From: Blasia pusilla
Taxonomy: Eukaryota; Marchantiophyta; Marchantiopsida; Blasiales
Reading direction: 5' to 3'
Assembly: GCA_050084515.1 (NCBI GenBank)
Contig: CM114275.1
Coordinates: 186,001-250,000 of the forward strand
DNA length: 64,000 nt
Made by a program: the position numbers and the translations under genes. Of the stretch, positions 54,698-64,000 are shown in pieces; within the stretch, counting starts at the first letter, position 1; each line of letters opens with the position of its first letter. The notes under the pieces were generated by a model that was not told the DNA's origin, made no database searches, and saw only the letters and a list, made by a program, of their open reading frames with translations.

Positions 54698-55574
54698 ATC
54701 TCAAAGGAGCATCAACTGAGACAATCGGAGACAAACCCTCTTAAAATGGCAGATCCTCGGATGTCAAAGACAACTCGGTAAATAGAGGATAAACCCTAAA
54801 ACAAACCACCAACAAGTGTGATGGAATTGTGGAGACTAGGTGCCAATGTGGAAAAAATGGGCCGCCGCTAGGTAAGACAACAGTGTACACTCAAGCCATT
54901 AGATAATTGAATGTGTAAAAATTCGATCCCAATGCATCTCGCACACGCTACTTAGACGAAACTATGAAGCACATGCAAAGACGAAGAGGAACTTTGAGGC
55001 AAAACTGAACACCCTAAATTGAAAGCGTAAACGACCTTCAATGGAAGGCGGTTTATAGGTGGCCATAAGGAAACAACACGCCTTGGTTGGATAAGACAAC
55101 ATTGTACACTCTAGCCAAATGATAATCAATTGTGTAAAAGAACAATTCCAATAGAGCCCGCACATCCTTCTTATACGAAATTTTCAAAAACCATGCAAAG
55201 AAGAACTATAAAGTATGGCTTTCGCATAGGGAACAAAGGCGTGCGATAGGCCAGCTAGATCCAATTGGACAAGGCAAAAGCAAAGGCCCTAAATGTTCTA
55301 TGCAACAACCTAGCTAGCAACGATCAATAAAGGCGGCAAGACCGAACAAAGGAGAGCAACAAACTGGAAGGTTTTGTTTCCCTCTCAAAGAAAACAAAGG
55401 AAAACGAAAATATGTGAGCAAACCACTTTATAAAGACACCCCAATGTCGGCTGCTTAATGGGGATGAATCCTCTAGCCAAGAACACAACAGACTTGTTGA
55501 AGGGCAACGAGTGCAATGGCACCAAGAAAATGCAAGAATGGGCAAACCTAGGTAGAGAGTGCGAACGATGAGCA
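54698..55574. repeat. Spacer with a 218-bp direct repeat
   Basis: A block GGTAAGACAACAGTGTACACTC at 54,871 (given with its diverged partner GGATAAGACAACATTGTACACTC at 55,089) marks two units of about 218 bp; both continue into a GCACAC/GCACATC block and CATGCAAAGA. No gene is seen. A minus-strand frame at 55,324-55,611 has no motif. Confidence 0.5.
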
Positions 55575-55745
55575 CACTAGTAGAAAAAGGGCCATTTTTA
55601 ACCCATATCATTGTGACTCGTGTTATTCACAGTCTTTTCAATTACTCTTAGTTACTCCGAAACCGGCATTGTGACTTGAGAATTACTCACACGGTAGGGG
55701 AGTCACATTTTGATACTTATTTAACAACATGGAAACATTTAGGAA
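55575..55745. repeat. 5' terminus and subterminal region of element C
   Basis: The terminal CACTAG is followed by TGACTC, ATTACTC and GTGACTTGAG words (about six in 120 bp). They are shorter and less regular than in element B. Confidence 0.65.
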
Positions 55746-56160
55746 GCCACTTTAGCTTGCATATCAATGTTTAAAACCCAACCATGTAATGAGCAAATTG
55801 AACAATTTATTTCTCCTCTATATCCTCCAAAGAGTGACTTGGATCATCTAACCTACAACTATTATGAAGAAAATGACTAACACTTGTTAAAAGATAGAGA
55901 AAAAAGTAAGAGATAGTGGAGTAAGGGGAAATAGGATTTAGGCCCTAAAACCTCTTAAAAACCCTAAAGGCCGCGTTTAGGGTTTTCCCCTCCCCCATGC
56001 CCTGCACTCTCTATCTCTCTTCTGTTTTGGATGACCTCGTCCCCTCCATTGGTCGCGCCTAGGGTGAAGGACTCCACGGAGTAGTCAGTGATGGACGGGT
56101 CGACGGGTCGAGCTTCCTTCGACATGCTGCAAGCACCTCCCCCCTCCCTCTCTCTCTCTG
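55746..56160. other. Element C 5' non-coding region
   Basis: No frame is recognised. Several AAACCCTA-type words (55,945-55,985) resemble plant telo-box or promoter motifs, but this is weak. Confidence 0.3.
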
Positions 56161-56164
56161 TCTC

Positions 56165-56600
56165 TCATCCCAGAAAAGCAGGATGGGAACACAACTAAAC
56201 TCAAGCGCCTTGTAGCTCGATGGGGATGAAACCTCTAGTCATTACTTGGTCTCGTGTGCAAAATTCACAACGCACAAAGCAAGAGCATATGTTGATATTG
56301 CAAAGTTGGTAGCACCAACTTGGTTCAACACATTCAGTAGCCTTGATTCATTGCCAAAAAGGTGTTGCACTGGTAAGTAATGTCTATTGGGGATCCCAAT
56401 CAAGTAAAGTAGATGGTGTGGTGAAGAGTTTCTTGGATGACATTTGGAAGCTCCGCACAAACACGTTGTTTGGTCAGGGTTTAGGGTATAGGAGAGTGTC
56501 TCTCTCATCTCATATGGTACCCTCTTCACTTGCTTCTCTTTCTACACCCATCCCAGTCTCAAGCACAATCCAACCAGAGCACGGGGTCTTGATCTATGAT
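56165..56600 (+). repeat. CACTA leader exon of element C, first copy
   Basis: This segment is a direct repeat of 58,255-58,690 at roughly 90 per cent identity. It begins AGGATGGGAACACAACTAAACTC and includes GATGGGGATGAAACCTCTAG and GGATCCCAATCA. The reading frame of the second copy is broken here by a stop and indels. Confidence 0.75.
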
Positions 56601-56679
56601 CTAGAGAGGGCTTATGTTCTAGTGAGTGGATCAGATTGGATACAAGAAGAGAGAAGAATGTTTGAGTAAGCAGCATCAT

Positions 56680-57718
56680 ACATATGTACTGGTACAAAGT
56701 GGGAGTACAAGATTGACATTCAATTAGATACATGCCATGCCTGGCAAACCCTGTACCTAAACAATGATCTCGTTTGATGAGTTCAAAAGACCTATTGTGA
56801 GAATAGAAAAGGGTATCTATAGATTTTTCAACAAGTTTCTTCATAGAAACAATATTGTGTTGTCTTGTAGGAATAAATAGAACATTGGAAAAGAGTATGT
56901 AATTCGAAAGAGTCTTTGACAAAAAGCTTTAATTGAACATTCCCAGTAGCTGTAGCATAGATTTTGCCATTGCATATTCCAAAAATGAGAATTGGAGAAA
57001 TAGGAAGGAAATTAGAGAACAATTATCTTTGATAGCAAACATGGGAATTTGAACCAGAATCGAGGATCCAAAGTTTGGAAAGATTTGGGAAAGTAGATAT
57101 AGAGGATCTTTGTATCATGAACAGATAGAGTGGTTCATTTGGTTGTAGCTCCTCAGATGTGGAGCATGTTAATTCTTGAGTGATAACTAAAGTATTGACT
57201 AGCAAAGATGAGGTATCTTCTGGTTGAGTTTTACAATACTCACGAAATTTCTTGAGAAATTTTATGTTAGGACATTTGTTTGAGATGTGATGTTTCTCAT
57301 TACAAAAGTAACAATAAGGTTGTTTGCCATTCCTTTGAGGAATATTTCTTTGATACTGAGTAGATATAGACTGAAATAGACGTTTCCTAGTAGAATTATG
57401 AATAGAATTGGAAACTAGAATACTATAAAATTTGGAAGGTTTATCTAGTTCAGAATCATACAATATTCCAGTTTGAAGATCATCAAAAGAAGGTTTATCT
57501 TTCTGCATCAATACGTGAATGAGAGATTTGTATTCAGCAGGAAGTTTGCTAATAGCAAAAGTGAATAGATGTGTGTCTGAAATAGGAGATCCAATGGATG
57601 CAAGATTATTTGCAATAATCTTGAGTTGTGATAGAAAATCTCGAGGTGATCTGCAAGTTTCAACAGTGAGTTTGTATATGGATGCTTGTAAGTGTAGTAC
57701 AGAGAATGAACTTGTCAT
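56680..57718 (-). pseudogene. Copia Gag C-terminal half, zinc knuckle and protease
   Basis: The frame 57,023-57,718 has a copia-type gag (UBN2-like) segment with SPRDFLSQLKIIANNLASIG and SDTHLFTFAISKLPAEYKSL, then a zinc knuckle CYFCNEKHHISNKC (C-x2-C-x4-H-x4-C), then the protease start LWILDSGSNSHVC with the DSG active site. After one stop the protease continues to about 56,830. The copia protease processes the polyprotein. Downstream domains are lost. Confidence 0.8.
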
Positions 57719-57824
57719 ATCATAATTACGACATAGGCAGGTCCATACTTCTTGAGCTGTATCAAGATGGAGAGGTTAGAGCCAGAGGTTCTCTTGTCAA
57801 ATGTAAAAAAATCGAAGAGCAAGC

Positions 57825-58088
57825 CTAACTTTCTAACTTTTCATTCTGCTGAATAGTCCGTGTTTGAAGTATACGTTGACGAACATATACTTGAGGTGCT
57901 TTATCTACAGTTTCAAAAGGAGAGGTAGGTGACGCATCTGGCGCGGATGTATTATATACTCGTTTAGCAACTGTGTCCCATAAATCTTCGTAAACAAGAA
58001 GATTGTGAACACGATTCTTCCACTCTTTCCAATCACAACCATCAAAGAATCCAACATGGAAACCATCGCGATTCCTATGTGGGCCCAT
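57825..58088 (-). pseudogene. Copia Gag N-terminal part
   Basis: The frame starts with Met beside the primer-binding site and contains FDGCDWKEWKNRVHNLL and a YEDLWDTV block, the N-terminal signature of copia gag proteins (DUF4219/UBN2 type, where an N-W-x-x-W pattern is usual). It is cut by a stop at 57,825 and continues after frameshifts into the next frame. Confidence 0.7.
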
Positions 58089-58092
58089 AACC
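58078..58092 (-). other. Copia primer-binding site of half-tRNA type
   Basis: On the minus strand GGTTATGGGCCCACA follows the LTR end directly. It is complementary to the anticodon stem-loop of initiator tRNA-Met (CCATAACC core), the type used by Drosophila copia and Ty5, in place of the usual 3' end of the tRNA. Confidence 0.7.
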
Positions 58093-58231
58093 TGTTAGAA
58101 ATATATGAGAGATGTATACATAATGGAAATGATACAATGGTAAAGCTGCGTCTAAACTTTATGGAGAACTTCAAGTATGATGTTTATTCAAGCCCCAGAC
58201 TATATACTAATCTAGATAGTGGCTAAAGGCA
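58093..58231 (-). repeat. Copia LTR or part of it
   Basis: It begins TGTTAGAAATATATG on the plus strand and a possible CA end lies at 58,230-58,231. The second LTR was not found, so the outer limit is uncertain. Confidence 0.5.
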
Positions 58232-58254
58232 GGATTGTCTGTGGCTGAGTGGCC

Positions 58255-58690
58255 AAGTGACCAAGTGGGATGGAAAAGTAGGATGGGAACACAACTAAAC
58301 TCTTTCGCCTTGTGTGACGATGGGGATGAAACCTCTAGTCATTACTTTGTCTCTTGCGCAAAATTCACAACACACAGAGCAAGAGCATATGCTCATATTG
58401 CTAAGCTGGTAGCACCAAAATTGTTCAACACATTCAGTAGCCTTGATTCATTGCCCAAAGTTGCCGCACTAATAGGTAATATCTTTGGGGATCCCAATCA
58501 GGTAAAGTAGATGGTGTGGTGAAGAGTTTCTTGGTTGACACTTGGAAGCTCCTCACAAACACGTATTTTGATCAATAATCACACTATATGAGCGTGTCTC
58601 CCTCCTCTCATATGATACCTTCTTCACTTGCTTCTCTCTCTACACCCATCCCAGTCTCAAGCATCGTCCAACCAGGGTGCAAGATCTATG
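58255..58690 (+). repeat. CACTA leader exon of element C, second copy
   Basis: In this copy an open frame (58,235-58,510) gives KSRMGTQLNSF, DDGDETSSHYFVSCAKF and KLVAPKLFNTFSSLDSLPK, ending at a GTAAAGTAG. Parts are conserved in element B at 43,010-43,300. No domain is recognised. The downstream (CT)n tract starts at 58,715. Confidence 0.65.
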
Positions 58691-58711
58691 GTCCTAAGGC
58701 TACGACAGATA

Positions 58712-58826
<115 letters not shown>

Positions 58827-58921
58827 GTGTGAGTGCTGACCATAAAGTGTTGGTGCAGAGATTCAAGTGTGATAATCGTTGATGGTTGTTATAGCTTTGA
58901 GCTTCTCTGGATGGCATCACA

Positions 58922-59551
58922 GTGATGGCGGGTGTTTCTTTCCAACCAATGGTTCAAAACGATTCAGGGTATTTTTTGTCCAGATTAAGGAGCCTTCCTT
59001 TTGAAGTGAAGTTCAAGATCTTTACCATGAGCAGGCCTACTAGTCTCTTGGACCGTATCCTTGCCCTCCATAAATCTGCAAGGGCAAACATTTGTTACTT
59101 TCATGCTTACTCTGACAGTTATTGGACCCCAAATAGGCAACAAAGGCAAACTAGGAATTGGCTATTCTGTTTAGAAGATCGCCACATGTATGTGCGATTT
59201 GTAGACATTGCTATGTGGAGGGAGGATAGAGGAGCACTATTAGCATGGCTAATGCTTGGGGTCACCCGCAAAGTCACTCTTCATATGTGTCATGATGTAG
59301 GGGGGATTCTCCCTGGGGAGGATCATCCCATTGTTAGGAAGGCACGAGCCATCATTGAATATACGTGTTCTATTGGTGGCCACACGGTAGAGGTTATTCT
59401 TGAGTATTGTAATACTTGGGAAGTTATAACCTTAGGGGACTTAGTATGCATTCGCTCAAATCGTAGAATGATTTGTGGGAAATTTTGCATATGTTGCCTA
59501 AACATATGCTGTGATGCTGTAGTATGGCAACGAGTCAGATCCGTAGCCTAA
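58922..59551 (+). CDS. Conserved unknown CACTA accessory protein, element C copy
   Basis: An uninterrupted frame of 209 residues. Its N-terminal part has SLPFEVKFKIFTMSRPTSLLD and a YWTPNRQQRQTRNWLF block; the middle has DRHMYVRFVDIAMW, LLAWLMLGVTRKVTLHMCHD and PGEDHPIVRKARAII; the C-terminal part is Cys-rich, GKFCICCLNICCDAVVW. The last two thirds are conserved in element B (41,705-42,110) at the same place upstream of tnp2. No known domain is recognised. It could be a metal-binding accessory factor or one exon of a longer protein that continues into the PHD exon at 60,090. The Met at 58,922 may be internal. Intactness here, in contrast to most frames in the window, suggests it was under selection until recently. 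Confidence 0.65.
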   Translation: MMAGVSFQPMVQNDSGYFLSRLRSLPFEVKFKIFTMSRPTSLLDRILALHKSARANICYFHAYSDSYWTPNRQQRQTRNWLFCLEDRHMYVRFVDIAMWREDRGALLAWLMLGVTRKVTLHMCHDVGGILPGEDHPIVRKARAIIEYTCSIGGHTVEVILEYCNTWEVITLGDLVCIRSNRRMICGKFCICCLNICCDAVVWQRVRSVA

Positions 59552-60089
59552 CTTGAGGCCCCTCATATGGCGGACGGATAACATTTGTAATTGTAAACAT
59601 GAATACAATAAGAGGATCCATTTTTGCCAATCATGAATTGAGTCACCGTTATTTGTCTTCATTGATGGAATTGGGCTTATTTTGAGGGGGCATGGTGTGT
59701 GTACACTCTTGACCTTGGATGATAAAGACGCTATTACGGGGATGTATGCAACCAAATAATTAATAAGAAGTAATGATTTATGTAGAAACAATTGCTTCTT
59801 ATGCTACTTAACTTTAACTTGTTCTATGTACAGGTACCAAAGGATTGACTATTGGAAATCCGAGTATCGTGAAGGCTTTAGGTAACCTCCACATCCACTG
59901 ACATCCATTTTTTAGATTTTTTTTTCCATGTCTGAATCATGGACATTATAGATCCGTTGAATTTCTACACCTTATAGTAATCTTATTGTCTTTTGTCTCT
60001 ACATGTAGGAGTAACCAACGAACAAGGATGGCGCGCCCAAAATACCAAGCCAAGAGAACCCCCGAGGTGAGCACTAATGCGTCATATAG

Positions 60090-60683
60090 TGCACTATAGG
60101 TACTCCAGAAGGCACCCACATTTGTGCAATCTGTGATGATGGGGAAGACCTGGTTGTTTGCGACGGGCCTTGTGCCAGACACTTCCATGCAACTACAGAA
60201 TCAGCGGGGGCTATAGACAACTCTTGTCCAGGGGTCAACCTCCCACCAAACCACGAGGGGAGCTGGTTGTGCCAAGATTGTGTGAAGCAAATGGCCAGGT
60301 GTGCCAAGTGTGGTCTAGAGGGGAGTTTTGCAGAGAGCGAGGATTGTGGGGCTCATGTGAGAAAGTGCCCAGATACCTTTTGTGTGAGGTTTTTTTGCTT
60401 TACTTGTTTGCCTACGGGAGTGGAGTCTTGCCCCATGCATTATTGCCCAAAATTCCAGAAGCATGATAAGAAGTTGTGGGAGGATATGGTCTATTGCCCT
60501 AGGTGCCCTAGTGCATGGCATTGGACTTGCTTGAAGAAGGCTATGAGCAAGGGTTATACATGCGATCAGATTATATATGACCATGCTTCATGTGGTGAGG
60601 ATAGGTGGTGGTTCTATTGCCACCAGCACAAAGTTGATCCCACACTTCAGACTCCTTTGAGAGATCATATTTCATGGATTTGA
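60090..60683 (+). CDS. EDM2-like PHD zinc-finger cluster in element C
   Basis: One frame, entered after a stop at 60,087 or from an intron acceptor near 60,098, reads HICAICDDGEDLVVCDG, PCARHFHA, SWLCQDC, RCAKCGLEG, CVRFFCFTC, MVYCPRCPSAWHWTCL and WWFYCHQHKVD, and closes with TPLRDHISWI. The first finger (CAIC-DDGE-LVVCDG-C-R-FHA) and the final YCxxHxxDxxxxTPxRDHI motif are the wording of the PHD region of plant EDM2-type proteins, which regulate heterochromatin and transposon-linked transcripts. Fingers with this arrangement bind histone H3 tails. The EDM2 methyltransferase-like domain was not found downstream. The frame is open (about 198 codons). Nuclear action is expected. Whether it is captured host sequence or ancient cargo is open. 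Confidence 0.7.
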   Translation, partial: CTIGTPEGTHICAICDDGEDLVVCDGPCARHFHATTESAGAIDNSCPGVNLPPNHEGSWLCQDCVKQMARCAKCGLEGSFAESEDCGAHVRKCPDTFCVRFFCFTCLPTGVESCPMHYCPKFQKHDKKLWEDMVYCPRCPSAWHWTCLKKAMSKGYTCDQIIYDHASCGEDRWWFYCHQHKVDPTLQTPLRDHISWI

Positions 60684-61120
60684 TTTTCAGGTAGGCGGAT
60701 GAGAGATTCGTGTCTGAACAGAATTCCGTGGCACTTTGGTGGAGAGTGCATGGTAGCCACTTTTGATATAAAGAGGGTCGAGGCTCTAAACATGCTTACT
60801 AGGTAGGTGGCATGACTTCGTATAGAGACTTTTCATTACCTACCCTCTGATTTTGAGACTTCCAATCTTTTGAAATTTTGATCGAATGGCCATAATTGCG
60901 AAACTATATAATGTGGAGAAAAATATCAACATTATGCAGTTTTTTTTGTTTAGGAAGAATGAAATGTAATTGTGGTGGTTTCTAAAGGACTCTTGTGATT
61001 AGGCTCTTGATTAGGATGTATCTGGTTGCAGGTGGAATTTTGTATTCATTTGTCATCCATTGCCATATCCAATCATGCAAGTATAGCTTTAGTGCTAGGT
61101 AGTCCATCGTGGAAAATCAT
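60684..61120 (+). other. Probable introns between the PHD and BRCT-like exons
   Basis: A short coding-like piece (60,690-60,805, reading WHFGGECMVATFDIKRVEALNML) follows TTGATTTTCAG, a possible acceptor. The remainder is T-rich and intron-like, with a pyrimidine-rich TTGCAG at 61,027-61,032. Confidence 0.4.
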
Positions 61121-61129
61121 TGGCAACAT

Positions 61130-62066
61130 AGTACCAAAATGAGAATTGTTGAGCTTCCCCCACTCCCAAGTGGCGGTGTCTCTAAAGTGTTAATGTGTCA
61201 TGAGACCTCACCCGGATGCGCATCGGGTATGATGCCAACCTCTCTTTTTGCAGGGATTGTAGCATGCATCATGGCCTCCCCGGAATTTCTCCATGATGAA
61301 TGGTATCAGCTTAAGACAAACTTTGTGAAATTGGGTGGCAGAGAGACTGATTGTCTCCGTGACGCCACATAGGGAATTTATGGGAATTGGGTAAGAGTTT
61401 TGGAGGATTTCAGATGGACCATCCTGAATTCCCAGAGGAATGACGGGATGTTAAATATGTCCAGACAGATTGGTTGTCCTTGTCCATCCAGGATGGAAGA
61501 TTGCATGACCCTGACGACCATGATCTATTCCAGAGTAAATCAAGCTCGATGGCTATTCTGAGGGAAAAGAAATTGTATTGGAAGAATGTAAGGGAAGGGA
61601 AACCACTCCCAAGTGGTCCGCCACCCAATCCACATCCAACCATATTTGGTCGGATGAGGGTAGTATTTGTCCCTACCAATACATCTCAATGGAGGTTGAC
61701 ATGGATGAAGAGAAAAATTCTAGAATGTCGTGGGCATGTGGATGACACGATGGATAGGAATACCACCCACTTGATTTTCCGATCTTTTTCCAAAGCCTGT
61801 AGACATCATGGAAAGACATTGATTCATTTGTGGGTGTCATCTAAAGTTCTGTATGTGCTTCATTGCAACTAGGTCAACGAATCCATTGAATTGGGCACTT
61901 GGTAGAGAGTAGTCCACATGACTTGATTGGAAAGAAGCCAATGAAACAGCCATACCGGATCAACCAAGTCTCTGGAGACATGGAGGAGCTTACAGATGAG
62001 TGGCAAACCACAAATGATGAAGAAACAGATTCCACCAGTTTGGATAGTTGCGAAAGTAGTGCATAG
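61130..62066 (+). CDS. BRCT-like segments and acidic tail of the element C accessory gene
   Basis: Three readable parts in different frames are separated by probable introns. The first (to about 61,372) has TSLFAGIVACIMASPEF and NFVKLGGRETDCL. The second (61,474-61,872) has RMRVVFVPTNTSQWRL, MKRKILECRGHVDDTMDRN and TTHLIF. Both patterns, a hydrophobic strand, a helix ending near GG or GH, then a TTHLI-like strand, resemble BRCT domains. The third (about 61,905-62,066) is an acidic C-terminus with DMEELTDEW and DEETDSTSLDSCESSA before a TAG at 62,064. BRCT domains bind phosphoproteins in DNA repair complexes. The assignment is by pattern only and could be wrong. Confidence 0.45.
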
Positions 62067-62300
62067 ACCGTGTACTAAGACATGTTTTTTTATATTCAAT
62101 GTGGGCTCACTCTCACTGATTTTGCCTCAATATCAGGTTGCTCGAATATGTCCATATGTAGTGACTACGTTCCAAGTTGGCCAATCGATTGTATAAAGGT
62201 GGGGAATATCTGCAACCTCGCGCATTTTTGTTACCACCCTATAAGTTTGTAAACATTTTTTTTTATGGTTGATAGCGAAGTTTGGTATCTTTAGGGTTTC

Positions 62301-64000
62301 ATGGATGTCTCACCTAGCCCTCCCTACTGGGGGAAAAATGCTCATCATCATGCACCCATAGGCAATCCTCCACACCGCTTTGGACCTAGAACAAGGAGGT
62401 TACCATTACAACATCCAGAACGGATCAGAGCTCGTGATTCCAAACTTTGGGATAAGGAGAAAGTCTTAGTGGGACACTCTAGAAGTGACCGGATGAGATG
62501 TTCTTGTGTAGCTTGCAATGGATCTCGCACACTCGCCTTATGGAATGTTTTCACTCACCTTCAAAAACATGGAAGTTATCCTGAAAAAAGAGTTTATGGA
62601 GTTCTAGGTGATGAGGACTCCTCTGATGAAGAGTGGAGGTCTGCATCAAACATTGCCAGTGCGGCTAGACATGCACAATTTTTGGGACAAGAAATGGGCA
62701 ACCTCGATGCTCGAGATGCGGGTGAGTCAGGTACCACACCCGAGGAGTTTGCAGAGAAAAACCGTGATGATGGGGTTGATGCTAAAGGTGATAGTGTTGA
62801 TCATGGGATTGATGTGCAACGAATGGTCAGTGACATCTTCCAAGATTGTGATGCATTCTATGATGATGTTGAGAGCATGGAAGACATCACTGATGCAGCC
62901 AAAGAGGTTGGAGAGGACGCAAACGATATTGGGCAAGAAGAGGACGAGCAGGGATGGATATTTTGGTCACATGAAATTGTTGCTGATGCATGCAGGCCTT
63001 TGTTCCATGGCTCTAAGTGTACAAAGTTGGCCTTTGTAGTGATGTTGATGAACATCTGTGGGAATCATGGTGTCCCAACTATGTTTGTTTCAAGGTTACT
63101 TGCATTCTTGAAGACAATAGTCTTTCCTATTGGGAACACGACTCCTGGCAATAAGTACAAGGCAACTAAATTATTGTCAAGTCTTGGATTGAATTACAAT
63201 TCCATTCATACTTGCCCTGATGGCTATGTGCTCTTCAGAGGAGAGCATGCAAATCGATCAAGTTGCCCAGTATGTGGACAACAAAGGTATAGGAATGTGG
63301 GCAAGTCCATGCAGCCTACAAAGGTACTTCGACATTTTGAAATCATTCCTAGATTGAAACGGATGTACAGGAGCCCAAATATTTCAAAGTTGATGACTTG
63401 GACAGCCAAGAACAAGAGTATTGATGGCCTGTAGTGGCACATCGGAGATTCAGAACATTGGAGATTCATCAACCGGAGATGGTGAGAGTTTGCAAGAGAG
63501 ACAAGGAACGTGAGACTTGGCCTCTCAACTGATGGAGTCAATCCATTCCGAGACAAGAACAATGTATATTCTTGTTGGCTTGTAACCATGCTGAATTACA
63601 ACCTCCCTCCGTGGTTGACTACTAAGAAGTTTTTGTCATATTGGTTTTGCTTATCCCGAGACCACAATATGCTCTTTCTAGGAATATAGATGTTTGGATA
63701 GCTCCTTTTATGGATGAGTTGAAGCGCTTGTGGTATGAAGGCATTTGGATCCATGATGTGGTGCAACGGGTTGGGAGACCAAATCCATTTAGGCTAAAAG
63801 CCCAATTGGTTTTGACTTTGGGAGATTATCCAACCCACGACATGATTTCCGGTCAAGCAACAAAGGGGTATTTGGCTTGTATAGCATGTGGCCCCAATTT
63901 CATTGGTGAGCATTCCAGACCTTTGAGGAGCATGAGATACACTGGACATCGACGTTTCCTCCCACTTGATCATCCTTACAGACATAGGGCGTCACAGATA
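62301..64000 (+). pseudogene. Tnp2 transposase of element C, N-terminal and catalytic part
   Basis: The frame from the Met at 62,301 to 63,434 contains a zinc-binding N-terminus (Cys 67, 69, 72 and His 86, 90 in the pattern C-x-C-x2-C-x13-H-x3-H), a DSSDEEW motif, a long acidic region, YVLFRGEH, SCPVCGQQRY and VLRHFEIIPRLKRMYRS, in the order of Tnp2. After a stop at 63,432 a frameshifted reading gives GLSTDGVNPFRDKNN (first catalytic Asp, about 63,512-63,556), LNYNLPPWL and the following part to the window end. It matches elements A and B. The stop and frameshifts near 63,432-63,500 may be an intron or a lesion. The HVEKN block and DUF4218 would lie beyond 64,000. Confidence 0.8.

Larger units (their letters stand above)
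56680..58231 (-). mobile_element. Ty1/copia element fragment
   Basis: The minus strand carries an LTR-like end (58,093-58,231), a primer-binding site complementary to the anticodon region of initiator tRNA-Met, a copia gag, a zinc knuckle and a protease start. Integrase, RT and the second LTR are missing. It lies between the two copies of the element C leader exon. Confidence 0.75.

Overview
This window is nuclear DNA of a streptophyte plant and consists almost entirely of transposable elements nested in one another. Evidence for a plant nucleus is plant-type CACTA (En/Spm) transposons with Tnp2, DUF4218 and DUF4216 domains, a chromodomain Ty3/gypsy element primed by initiator tRNA-Met, Ty1/copia pieces, long (GA)n/(CT)n tracts, GT-AG introns and the remains of an IMK/MRLK-type leucine-rich-repeat receptor kinase. 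A Ty3-like family with a cytosine methyltransferase and a PHD-finger integrase is, as far as I know, a feature of green algae and charophytes, and the MULE-like fragment resembles families I associate with non-seed plants. I therefore favour a charophyte or non-seed land plant but cannot name the species. No intact host gene, tRNA, rRNA or organellar sequence was seen.

Layout. 1-3.9 kb: decayed Ty3-like element copy 1 (gag-like, protease, DNA methyltransferase, RNase H tail, integrase, PHD finger), followed by an antisense methyltransferase fragment and a repeat called R1 here. 5.4-7.4 kb: 3' part of a CACTA element (D, minus strand). 7.4-9.1 kb: one end of a non-coding CACTA-like element (E1) with 351-bp internal repeats. 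9.1-11 kb: a copia LTR-like piece, a perfect 35-bp hairpin and a MULE-like transposase relic. 11.1-13 kb: an array of ~66-bp units each holding a dyad, interrupted by a 961-bp repeat (R2). 14.5-16.3 kb: ankyrin and receptor-kinase pseudogenes. 17.2-17.6 kb: inverted (CT)n/(GA)n. 17.6-23.5 kb: end-less CACTA element A (plus). 23.5-25.7 kb: Ty3-methyltransferase copy 2. 25.8-29.6 kb: R1, gag, gypsy-leader and R2 fragments, mostly inverted.

30.7-46.6 kb: CACTA element B (minus), complete with termini and an AAA target duplication. 46.6-54.7 kb: end of another CACTA-like element (E2) carrying a chromodomain Ty3/gypsy element (47,840-53,661) with two LTRs, PBS, PPT and a CTTAG target duplication. 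55.6 kb to the end: CACTA element C (plus), carrying a copia fragment and, upstream of its tnp2 gene, an accessory gene region encoding a conserved unknown protein, an EDM2-like PHD cluster and BRCT-like segments.

How the genes would work together. In CACTA elements the Tnp2 protein is the transposase and the smaller Ptta/coiled-coil protein is thought to bind the subterminal repeats; both are present, though damaged, in A and B. The most unusual content is chromatin-related cargo carried by mobile elements: a methyltransferase plus PHD-finger integrase in one retroelement family, a chromodomain integrase in another, and a PHD/BRCT-like accessory region in a CACTA element. Nearly every reading frame has stops or frameshifts, so this is largely a graveyard, although the gypsy element is recent by LTR similarity (4 substitutions in 338 bp).
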